Of a stretch of 11,393 nucleotides of DNA, positions 1-6,110 are shown in pieces (the stretch's first letter is position 1; each line of letters starts with the position of its first letter). The notes below the pieces were generated by a model. It was not told where the DNA came from. It did no database searches and saw only the letters and a list, made by a program, of their open reading frames with translations. Position numbers and translations under genes: made by a program. This DNA is from Anaerolineales bacterium (GTDB lineage Bacteria; Chloroflexota; Anaerolineae; Anaerolineales; Villigracilaceae), in NCBI GenBank assembly GCA_020847355.1, contig JADLCG010000030.1, positions 1-11,393 on the forward strand, read 5' to 3'.

Positions 1-696
1 TAAGCTTTCAAATAGACGCGCTTTCGCGGCACGGTAATTTTCATAACCGCCATGTTCGTCCATGTGTTCGTGCGTGATATTGGTGATGACGGCGATGTCA
101 AACTCGCAAGCGTCTATTCTGTGTTGCGCCCAGCCATGCGACGTAGTTTCTAAGACCACATGCGTTAATCCCGCCTCTACCATTTGGGCGAGATATTTTT
201 GCACATCATGCGCGTCCGGCGTGGTGACATGCAAACCAGTATCTAACGTCTCCTCCCCGATCACTGCATTAACGGTTGAGATCATGCCCGCTTTGATTCC
301 GGCGGCGATTAAAATTTTATAGATAATATTGCTGGTTGTCGTTTTGCCGTCTGTGCCGGTCACGCCGATCACTGTCAATGAACGAGCAGGCTGGTTGTAA
401 AAAGAAGCCGCTATCCAGGTCAGCGCATGGCGCGGATTATCAATGCGGATATACGGGACGGCGAATCCATCTAAATCCTTTTCGCCAAGAATCGCAACTG
501 CTCCATTGTCAATTGCCTTTTGGATGTAACGATGACCGTCCAGCATGCCGCCTTGCATAGCGACGAATAAATCGCCAGATTTCACAACTCGGCTGTCAAT
601 GGCAACGCCTGTAATTTGAACATCGGGGACGTTTTTTACTCGAAACGCTTCAGGGAGTTCGGAAAATATTTTTTGCAGAGACGTGTTAAGTTTCAT
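1..696 (-). CDS. murE: UDP-N-acetylmuramyl-peptide synthetase MurE (N-terminal 232 aa, cut by window edge)
   Basis: MurE is a cytoplasmic Mur ligase that adds the third stem-peptide residue (meso-diaminopimelate or lysine) to UDP-MurNAc-L-Ala-D-Glu using ATP. Translating the minus strand from ATG 696-694 gives an open frame to base 1. The N-terminal domain shows DSR (34-36), GDLFVA (41-46) and DGH (53-55). The ATP loop GTDGKTT lies at 114-120, followed by TTP at 158-160, ETTSHG at 183-188 and THEHMDEHG at about 208-216. The AK-LF block carries Lys225, which matches the carbamylated lysine known in E. coli MurE. GTDGKT and the TTP motif favour MurE over MurF, MurC or MurD. The family is usually near 490 aa, so roughly half is present, and the region that selects the third residue is outside the window. 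No clear Shine-Dalgarno precedes the start. It lies 131 bp after atpD, behind a terminator-like hairpin. Confidence 0.95.
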   Translation of the reverse strand, partial: MKLNTSLQKIFSELPEAFRVKNVPDVQITGVAIDSRVVKSGDLFVAMQGGMLDGHRYIQKAIDNGAVAILGEKDLDGFAVPYIRIDNPRHALTWIAASFYNQPARSLTVIGVTGTDGKTTTSNIIYKILIAAGIKAGMISTVNAVIGEETLDTGLHVTTPDAHDVQKYLAQMVEAGLTHVVLETTSHGWAQHRIDACEFDIAVITNITHEHMDEHGGYENYRAAKARLFESL

Positions 697-713
697 ATAC
701 AAAGGCGCTCAAA

Positions 714-764
714 CCGCCGTCCTCGGCGGCGTTTTTTAACTCTTGCGCCGAGGACGGCGCAAGA
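714..764. repeat. Pair of GC-rich palindromes in inverse orientation (REP/BIME-like)
   Basis: The 14-mer CGCCGTCCTCGGCG (plus strand 715-728, reading from the second base of the first palindrome) and its exact reverse complement (746-759) lie 17 nt apart. Each copy is itself palindromic around a TCCT/AGGA centre. The left copy forms a 6-bp stem (714-719 with 724-729). The right copy forms a 9-bp stem (741-749 with 756-764). The two copies can also pair with each other as one 14-bp stem. On the plus strand the left hairpin is followed by CG and six T (732-737), an intrinsic-terminator shape, although no plus-strand gene precedes it. Inverse pairs of small palindromes resemble REP/BIME elements. 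Repeat status cannot be judged from one window. Confidence 0.6.
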
Positions 765-772
765 AGCAGGTT

Positions 773-814
773 AAATAAAATGAGTTTTGACAAGTATACC
801 GTCAAAACTCATTT
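773..814 (-). terminator. Intrinsic terminator-like hairpin after the ATPase operon
   Basis: A perfect 14-bp inverted repeat (778-791 with 801-814) encloses a 9-nt loop (792-800). Read on the minus strand, the second arm runs into a T-rich stretch, TTTTATTT (780-773). The first arm starts 14 nt beyond the atpD stop codon. The base of the stem is A/T and the stem is only moderately GC-rich, so termination may be partial. Position and shape fit the end of the ATPase transcription unit. The A-tract on the opposite side means it could also act in the other direction. Confidence 0.7.
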
Positions 815-827
815 CGCATTTAGGTAG

Positions 828-1457
828 TTACGCCGCTTGCTTGGTCATCTTGGTCTTCAACCATTTCAAGCGGAAGGTTTCTTCGCGTTCGCGCTCTTCG
901 AGCGAAGAAACGATGAACTCGATTTGATGCTTGTAGTTTGGAATGAAGATGTGTTGCAAAGCATTCACGCGGCGCTGAGTCTTCTTTAGCTCGTTCGCTA
1001 AACGCCAAACTGCGGCGGTGAGCATAGAAAGTTGCGGGATGCGCACCAGCACTTCGCGGAACGCGGCGGTGGCTTCATCCAACACGGCGACGGTATCGCC
1101 CGGGCTGTATAAAAGCTCGGGCGGTTCGCCGCGCGCTTCAATCTGCGGGATCGCCACGCCCATGATGCCGCGCAGACGCATATGTACGTCAACGGTTTTG
1201 TTCACGGCTAAAGACGCCCACTCCACATGGTCTGAGCCCATTACGACGCGCGCTTTCTCCATTGCGCCATAAGCGGTTTCAAGCAAAGCCCAGACTTCTT
1301 TTTGAAGGGTATCGGCTTCTTTTGCGACGCGAACCAATTCGCCAGTGAGGGCTTCGCGTTTGCGATCAAGGATTTCATAACCCTCTTTAGCAAAGCGTAA
1401 ATCTTTTTTAAGGCGAATTAAGTTTGTGCGAGTGGGTGCAATGCTAATTTGAGGCAT
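828..1457 (-). CDS. atpD: V/A-type ATPase subunit D (central rotor shaft)
   Basis: Subunit D forms the long central axle that turns inside the A3B3 head and couples catalysis to the membrane ring, together with F and C. The 209-aa product has the usual family length. It begins with the typical D-family stretch (PTRTNLIRLKKDLRFAKEGYEILDRKREAL), continues as a long helix to about residue 80, has a shorter middle part with a GEPPELLYSP segment near 108-117, and ends in a second long helix from about 145, including LANELKKTQRRVNALQHIFIP and a charged C-terminus. The two long helices make the antiparallel coiled coil of the shaft. Its ATG lies inside the end of atpB in another frame (14-bp overlap, 1444-1457), which suggests translational coupling. 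It is the last gene of the ATPase cluster; a terminator-like hairpin follows. Confidence 0.97.
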   Translation of the reverse strand: MPQISIAPTRTNLIRLKKDLRFAKEGYEILDRKREALTGELVRVAKEADTLQKEVWALLETAYGAMEKARVVMGSDHVEWASLAVNKTVDVHMRLRGIMGVAIPQIEARGEPPELLYSPGDTVAVLDEATAAFREVLVRIPQLSMLTAAVWRLANELKKTQRRVNALQHIFIPNYKHQIEFIVSSLEEREREETFRLKWLKTKMTKQAA

Positions 1458-2871
1458 CGGTACCTGTGTAATATTTTTCGATTTCGTCGAGGTTCACGCG
1501 AGTCAATTCTTTTTTCGGTAGGATAGACAAAAGTTTCCAGCCGATTTCAAGCGTGCGCTCGATGCTTCGATTTTCAGTAAAGGCTTGGTTGACGAATTCA
1601 CGTTCGAACGCGCGCCCAAACTTTAAGTATTTTTGATCCACGTCAGATAATTCTTCTTCACCGATAACGGACGCCAAGGCGCGTACGTCTTGTGTTCTGG
1701 CGTAAGCGGCGTAAAGTTGCGCGCCCCAACGTGGATGGTCATCGCGCGTGCGACCTTTGCCAATGCCGTCCTTCATCAACCGCGAAAGACTTGGTAGCAC
1801 TGTCACCGGCGGATAGATACCTGCGAAGTTCAATTCACGACCCAACACAATTTGACCTTCGGTAATGTAACCAGTCAGGTCTGGCATGGGGTGCGTGATG
1901 TCGTCGTTCGGCATCGTGAGAATCGGAATTTGGGTGATGGAGCCTTCGCTCGTGCGGATACGACCCGTGCGTTCGTACAAGGACGCGAGGTCAGAATATA
2001 AGTAACCGGGGTAACCTTTACGGCTTGGAACTTCGCCGCGCACGTTTGAAATTTGACGCAAGGCTTCGCCGTAGTTGGTCATATCGGTTAGTACCACCAA
2101 CACGTGCATTCCTTTTTCGTAAGCCAAGTATTCGGCTAAGGTCAAGGCGGCGCGCGGGGTGACGATACGTTCTACTGGGGGGTCGTCTGCCAAGTTCAAG
2201 AACATCGCCACGCGAGTTAAAGCGCCGCTTTCAGTAAATGAGCGGCGGAAGTAATCAGCCACGTCGTTCTTGACGCCCATCGCGGCGAACACGATGGCGA
2301 ATTCTTCGCCTTCGGTTTGCGGCGCGCCTGCCAACTTGCCTAATGTCGCTTGGCGCACAATTTGAGCCGCGAGCTGATCATGCGGCATACCAGCGCCGGA
2401 GAACAAGGGGAGTTTTTGTCCGCGTAACAGGGTATTCACGCCGTCAATGGTGGAGATACCAGTTTGAATGTAATCGCGCGGGTAAATACGCGCAGTTGGG
2501 TTGATCGGCTGGCCGTTGACGTCCGCGTAGCGATCGGTCAAAGGCTCTGGTCCGCCGTCAATGGGATTGCCCAAACCGTCGAAGATACGTCCAAGCATTT
2601 CTTCCGCGACCGGGATGTGCAGTGTGTTTCCAAGAAAACGCACGCGCGTCCCGTCAATGGATAAGCCCGTCGAACCGGCAAAGACCTGCACAACGGCAAA
2701 ATCTTCGCCAACCTCAAGGACGCGTCCACGACGTAATTCGCCGCGCGAATCTTTGATTTCTACTACTTCGTCGTAGCTGACGTTGGCGGCGCCTTCAACG
2801 ACCAAAATTGGTCCTTCAATACGACCAACGCCAACAACTTCTTGACCGCCTAAAATTGTCGTTTCACTCAT
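1444..2871 (-). CDS. atpB: V/A-type ATPase subunit B (non-catalytic head subunit)
   Basis: B alternates with A in the A3B3 hexamer and completes each catalytic site without hydrolysing ATP itself. The 475-aa product has the normal length. The N-terminal beta-barrel covers about 1-75, followed by GRIFDGLGNPIDGGP (94-108). At the place of the Walker A loop it reads FSGAGMPHDQLAAQI (157-171) with no GKT, the expected degenerate form that distinguishes B from A. LTDMTNYGEALRQIS (261-275) follows, and PSLSRLMKDGIGKG (360-373) contains Arg364, which by family alignment is the arginine that reaches into the neighbouring A site. The start ATG overlaps the atpA stop (ATGA), with a GGAG ribosome-binding site 8-9 nt upstream inside atpA. 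No truncation or frameshift is seen. Confidence 0.98.
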   Translation of the reverse strand: MSETTILGGQEVVGVGRIEGPILVVEGAANVSYDEVVEIKDSRGELRRGRVLEVGEDFAVVQVFAGSTGLSIDGTRVRFLGNTLHIPVAEEMLGRIFDGLGNPIDGGPEPLTDRYADVNGQPINPTARIYPRDYIQTGISTIDGVNTLLRGQKLPLFSGAGMPHDQLAAQIVRQATLGKLAGAPQTEGEEFAIVFAAMGVKNDVADYFRRSFTESGALTRVAMFLNLADDPPVERIVTPRAALTLAEYLAYEKGMHVLVVLTDMTNYGEALRQISNVRGEVPSRKGYPGYLYSDLASLYERTGRIRTSEGSITQIPILTMPNDDITHPMPDLTGYITEGQIVLGRELNFAGIYPPVTVLPSLSRLMKDGIGKGRTRDDHPRWGAQLYAAYARTQDVRALASVIGEEELSDVDQKYLKFGRAFEREFVNQAFTENRSIERTLEIGWKLLSILPKKELTRVNLDEIEKYYTGTDASN

Positions 2872-4637
2872 TGTCTATACTCCGCATCCAATTGACCCAT
2901 TTGCTGGTCAATTTCTTTTTGAAGGTCGTCAAACTTCTGCAACTCTTCATTGTTGATCGTAGATTTGGCGCGAATAATTTTATCTACAACTGGCAGGTCG
3001 TGAATTAAGTTGATCGGCGCTCCGCGTTTGACGATTGCCATGCCGCGCTCGTGGAAGTAAAGCACTAATTCAAGCATCCGAATTTGTTTTTCAACGGAAG
3101 AGTAAGCGTCCACAGCTTCAGTGGCGTTTTGTTGCAAAAGCCCTTCGCGAATCAAACGGGTGGTTTCGAGAACCATGCGTTCGGTGAAAGGAAGCGCATC
3201 GGGACCGACCAATTTCACGATTTGCGAGAGGCGGCTTTCTTCGCTCAATAATTCCATTGCGCGGTTACGCATGGCGAGCCAGTCTTTACCGGTTCTTTCG
3301 CGCCACCAATTGCCAACGTCTTCCAAGTATTCGCTATAGCTATCCAACCAGTTGATGGCTGGGAAGTGACGGGCGGAAGCGAGCGATTTATCCAACGCCC
3401 AGAAACAGCGGATGAAGCGTTTGGTATGCTGAGTGACTGGTTCGGAGAAGTCGCCGCCTGGAGGGGAAACCGCGCCGACGATGGAAACTGAGCCTTGAGA
3501 ACCGTTCAGGTTATTGACATAACCAGCGCGTTCGTAAAATTCCGCCAAGCGCCCAGCCAAATAAGCGGGATAGCCTTCTTCCGCTGGCATTTCTTCAAGA
3601 CGACCGGAAACTTCGCGCAAAGCTTCAGCCCAGCGGGAAGTTGAATCAGCCATGAGCGCAACGTGATAGCCCATGTCGCGATAATATTCGGCGATGGTAA
3701 TGCCCGTGTAAATACTGGCTTCACGCGCCGCTACCGGCATGTTGGAGGTGTTCGCGATCAAGACGGTGCGCTCCATCAAGGGGCGGCCGGAGCGCGGGTC
3801 AATCAAGTGCGGGAATTCTTGCAACACTTCAGTCATTTCGTTGCCGCGTTCGCCGCATCCGATATAAACGATGACTTCTGCGTCTGCCCATTTAGCGATG
3901 CTATGTTGGGTAACGGTTTTACCTGAGCCGAACGGACCAGGGATACCAGCCGCGCCGCCTTTGGCGACCGGGAAGAAGGTATCCAAAATTCTCTGACCGG
4001 TGATCAAAGGGATGTTCGCGCCGCGACGATCGGTGAACGGGCGGGGTTTACGAACGGGCCAGCGCTGAAGCATGGTGACTGTCTTTTCTTCTTTGCCCAT
4101 CTTCAGTTTGGCAATCGGGTCATTGACCGTATATTCGCCGGCGCCAGCTACCCAGGTGATCGTGCCTTTATCGTCGGGATTCAGCATCACGCGATGTTCA
4201 AAGGTGTCTGTTTCCATGGCTACGCCAAGGATATCGCCGCCTTTAACTTCATCGCCAACTTTTACTTTTGGCGTATATTTCCATTTCTTCTCGCGGCTAA
4301 TTGAGTCAAAGCGCGCGCCGCGATTGATGAACGAGCCTACAGCTTGCTCAATCAAAGGCAACGGGCGTTGCACGCCGTCGTAAATGCTTTGAATCAAACC
4401 GGGACCCAACTCCACGGAAAGGGGCAAGCCCGTGCCGTAAATCGTTTCGCCAGTTTGCATACCGGCAGTTTCTTCGTAGACCTGCACGGTCATTTGATCG
4501 CCTTTGAGACCAATTACTTCGCCGACAAGGCGATCTTCGCCGACTTCAACTAATTCGAGCATACCCACATTGCGCGAGCCTTTGGCGCGCACAACGGGTC
4601 CGCTGATCCAAGTAATTTTTCCTACTTCGTTGCTCAT
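2868..4637 (-). CDS. atpA: V/A-type ATPase catalytic subunit A
   Basis: A is the catalytic subunit that binds and turns over ATP in the A3B3 head. The 589-aa protein has the standard length without an intein. After the N-terminal barrel comes the A-specific non-homologous insert (about 110-190, including TPKVKVGDEVKGGDILG). The Walker A loop GPFGSGKT is at 234-241, GERGNEM at 262-268 carries Glu263 as the likely catalytic base, and ALMADSTSRWAEALRE (327-342) contains the Walker B aspartate Asp331. EEMPAEEGYPAYL and the SPPGGDFSEPVTQ loop (391-403) are typical. The C-terminal helical domain is complete. The ATG overlaps the atpE stop by 4 bp (ATGA) behind a GGGAGAAGG ribosome-binding site, so it is probably coupled to E. 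The order E-A-B-D is tight and fits a single transcript. Confidence 0.98.
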   Translation of the reverse strand: MSNEVGKITWISGPVVRAKGSRNVGMLELVEVGEDRLVGEVIGLKGDQMTVQVYEETAGMQTGETIYGTGLPLSVELGPGLIQSIYDGVQRPLPLIEQAVGSFINRGARFDSISREKKWKYTPKVKVGDEVKGGDILGVAMETDTFEHRVMLNPDDKGTITWVAGAGEYTVNDPIAKLKMGKEEKTVTMLQRWPVRKPRPFTDRRGANIPLITGQRILDTFFPVAKGGAAGIPGPFGSGKTVTQHSIAKWADAEVIVYIGCGERGNEMTEVLQEFPHLIDPRSGRPLMERTVLIANTSNMPVAAREASIYTGITIAEYYRDMGYHVALMADSTSRWAEALREVSGRLEEMPAEEGYPAYLAGRLAEFYERAGYVNNLNGSQGSVSIVGAVSPPGGDFSEPVTQHTKRFIRCFWALDKSLASARHFPAINWLDSYSEYLEDVGNWWRERTGKDWLAMRNRAMELLSEESRLSQIVKLVGPDALPFTERMVLETTRLIREGLLQQNATEAVDAYSSVEKQIRMLELVLYFHERGMAIVKRGAPINLIHDLPVVDKIIRAKSTINNEELQKFDDLQKEIDQQMGQLDAEYRQ

Positions 4638-5245
4638 GCCTTCTCTCCCATCAACACTTTGTACACGGAGGAGCGGAGCGTTCCCTGTAAGCGGCTCAGG
4701 CGGGTTTCAAGCGTATTGTCATAATTCAATTTGCCGCCTGAAGCGTTCACAACAACGCCCGTCCCTTCCTCAAGTTTCGCGCCGGATGAGAATTTGCCTT
4801 TCAACTCTTTGGAAATTTCATCCAACTTCAAAACCTTCTGCGTTGATTCGTCTGCGCGAACTTCCGCTTCCGTCGCCTTCAATTGGGATAACGCCTCACG
4901 AGCCAGACCTTTCACAATTTCAGCGTAATCGGCGCGTTTTTTCACGCCTGCTAATTGTTTCTTGACTTCTTCAAAAACGCCATCTAACAGTTTTTCGCGC
5001 TGTTCCAACTGCGCCGAACGCGCCTTCAATTGAGCGGTAGCGGAAGCTTGACTCTTCAAGCGCTCCGCTTCCTGCTTAGCGCGGTCTAAGATGGCTTTCG
5101 CCTCAGACTCCGCTTCAGCTTGCGCGCGTTTACGAATGGCATCTGCCTTCTCTTTTGCTTCTTTTTGCAATTGCTCAGCCTCGTCTTGCGCTTCGAGCAT
5201 GATCGCCTGAGCAAGCAATTCAATATCTTCTGCTTCAGTTTTCAT
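4634..5245 (-). CDS. atpE: V/A-type ATPase subunit E (peripheral stalk)
   Basis: E pairs with the G/H subunit to form the outer stalk that keeps the head from turning with the rotor. The N-terminal half (to about residue 110) is a charged, alanine-rich helix with repeats such as EAEQLQKEAKEKADAIRKRAQAEAESEAKAIL. The C-terminal part is a mixed globular domain ending LMGEKA. The length of 203 aa suits the family. An ATG lies two codons further upstream (5251), but the AGAGGAA ribosome-binding site is only about 2 nt from that codon and about 8 nt from the one chosen (5245-5243), so I prefer the latter. The ribosome-binding site overlaps the atpF stop. The end overlaps atpA by 4 bp. Confidence 0.93.
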   Translation of the reverse strand: MKTEAEDIELLAQAIMLEAQDEAEQLQKEAKEKADAIRKRAQAEAESEAKAILDRAKQEAERLKSQASATAQLKARSAQLEQREKLLDGVFEEVKKQLAGVKKRADYAEIVKGLAREALSQLKATEAEVRADESTQKVLKLDEISKELKGKFSSGAKLEEGTGVVVNASGGKLNYDNTLETRLSRLQGTLRSSVYKVLMGEKA

Positions 5246-5257
5246 AAACATTTCCTC

Positions 5258-5563
5258 TTATAACTTGATGCCGATCGCCCGCAAGACGATATCGCCAAGC
5301 GAAGCCTGACCTTCTGGCACACCGCCAGTGGAGGGAATTTCAACCACCAACGGAATCGTGCTACGGAGTTTCAGGTGATCCATACGCGCCGGAATTAATT
5401 CAGCCACGTCTTGCGTAACGAGCACAATGCCAACTTCTTTATTGGCTTGCGCTTCATCTAACGCATGGTTCACTTCGTCCGCCGTAGAGGCGATTCGGCC
5501 GCCCACGCCTGCGAGAGAAAAGCCAAGCACCGCGTCAGGATGACCGATGACCAGAATTTTCAT
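5258..5563 (-). CDS. atpF: V/A-type ATPase subunit F (rotor, binds D)
   Basis: F is a small Rossmann-like rotor subunit that binds the middle of the D shaft; in related enzymes it modulates ATP hydrolysis. The 101-aa product has the typical length and opens with the family's first strand and loop, KILVIGHPDAVLGFSLAGV (2-20). IVLVTQDVAELI follows in the middle, and the conserved VVEIPST (72-78) and a short C-terminal helix (LGDIVLRAIGIKL) come last. An AAGGA ribosome-binding site sits a few bases before the ATG. It lies 21 bp after atpK and just before atpE. In several well-known operons F is instead next to A or at the front, so this location between K and E is a less common arrangement. Confidence 0.95.
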   Translation of the reverse strand: MKILVIGHPDAVLGFSLAGVGGRIASTADEVNHALDEAQANKEVGIVLVTQDVAELIPARMDHLKLRSTIPLVVEIPSTGGVPEGQASLGDIVLRAIGIKL

Positions 5564-5584
5564 AGCAGTCCTTTTGTCTTCCGC

Positions 5585-6019
5585 TTAGGGAAGAACAAGG
5601 AAGGAGATGATCAAGCCGTAGATGGCAATACCTTCGGAAAGACCCACGAAGATCAAAGCGCGACCGAAAGATTCGGGTTTTTCAGCGGTTGCGCCAACGG
5701 CGGCGGCGCCGGAGCCACCCACCGCAATACCTGCGCCGATACAAGCCAAGCCCGTGGAGAGCGCGGCGGCGAGCGTCGCGTATTGATCAACCGAGCCGCC
5801 TTCTTGAGCTAAGCCAGAGGCTAAAGCAGAGGTTGGGGAGGCGAACCAAATCACAGCGAGGCCAGCGGCGAACAATCCAACCAAGAGGTTGAAGCCATTG
5901 AAGCCGTTCACCAAACGAGTCAACGCCTGAGCGGGGCTCGTCTTGCCGTTTTGTAACAAATACGCCACTGCGGGGATTACAGGAACCAAGCCAACTAAGA
6001 CAGCAAAAACTAAAAACAT
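5585..6019 (-). CDS. atpK: V/A-type ATPase subunit K (membrane ring proteolipid), four-helix form
   Basis: K forms the membrane rotor ring that carries the ions. The C-terminal half (about 80-144) is a clear c-like hairpin. Its first helix is glycine/alanine-rich with GAGIAVGGSGAAAVGA (95-110), the loop is TAEKPESFGR, and the second helix is ALIFVGLSEGIAIYGLIISFLVL with the ion-binding Glu129. Ahead of it are two more hydrophobic segments (about 1-22 and 43-60) with no acidic residue inside and little resemblance to a c hairpin. The second ends in SALASG, which looks like a signal-peptidase site. The product is therefore 144 aa, not the roughly 80-100 aa of single-hairpin types. The ATG is well supported by AAGGAG (minus strand 6032-6027); no internal ATG exists, although a GTG at codon 38 is possible. 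A 91-bp gap separates it from atpI. Confidence 0.94.
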   Translation of the reverse strand: MFLVFAVLVGLVPVIPAVAYLLQNGKTSPAQALTRLVNGFNGFNLLVGLFAAGLAVIWFASPTSALASGLAQEGGSVDQYATLAAALSTGLACIGAGIAVGGSGAAAVGATAEKPESFGRALIFVGLSEGIAIYGLIISFLVLP

Positions 6020-6110
6020 TGTTTATCTCCTTGTAGATAATCGAAAATTATTTTTTAGACACGAACACGTGCAAGCGATACAAAATATTTTTACGCAACT
6101 CGCAAAGGGC
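6020..6110 (-). other. 91-bp spacer between atpI and atpK
   Basis: This is the widest gap inside the ATPase cluster. It is A/T-rich, especially 6041-6095, and includes the palindrome AAAATATTTT-like stretch near 6081-6091 and a small CACG/CGTG stem near 6064-6075. No T-tract follows that stem on the minus strand, so it is not a convincing terminator. I found no promoter with good -35 and -10 boxes. A processing site or leader that raises atpK translation is possible. Confidence 0.45.
6022..6040 (-). promoter_or_regulatory. Ribosome-binding site of atpK displayed in a small hairpin
   Basis: Directly before the atpK start the minus strand reads TTATCT-ACAAGG-AGATAA. The outer hexamers (6035-6040 and 6023-6028) are perfectly complementary. 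The Shine-Dalgarno AAGGAG (6032-6027) begins in the loop and ends in the second arm. The stem is A/U-rich and would be weak. It is the strongest ribosome-binding site in the operon and serves the subunit needed in most copies per enzyme. A role for the hairpin is inferred. Confidence 0.5.

Larger units (their letters stand above)
697..827. other. Intergenic region between atpD and murE, rich in inverted repeats
   Basis: This 131-bp gap separates the end of the ATPase operon from murE. It holds an AT-flanked 14-bp hairpin (778-814) and two GC-rich palindromes in opposite orientation (about 714-764), each listed separately. I see no coding frame and no convincing promoter for murE. The best candidate is a TTGACG hexamer (minus strand, 799-804) with only CATTTT at the right distance. 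murE may therefore depend on readthrough or on a weak promoter. Confidence 0.7.

Noticed and set aside
62..560. Plus-strand open frames of 86 and 74 codons
   Set aside because: They lie opposite murE, whose minus-strand translation is clearly a Mur ligase. The plus frames show no family pattern.
2868..4637. Possible intein in the catalytic A subunit, as known in some archaea and fungi
   Set aside because: The protein is 589 aa and continuous around the Walker A loop, with no insertion.
4504..4965. Plus-strand open frame of 153 codons opposite the atpA start and atpE
   Set aside because: It is antisense to two well-supported genes, has an arginine/serine/proline-rich composition typical of shadow frames, and has no ribosome-binding site.
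5465..5812. Plus-strand open frame of 115 codons opposite atpF and atpK
   Set aside because: It spans two real genes on the other strand and has low-complexity Gly/Arg content without a recognisable domain.
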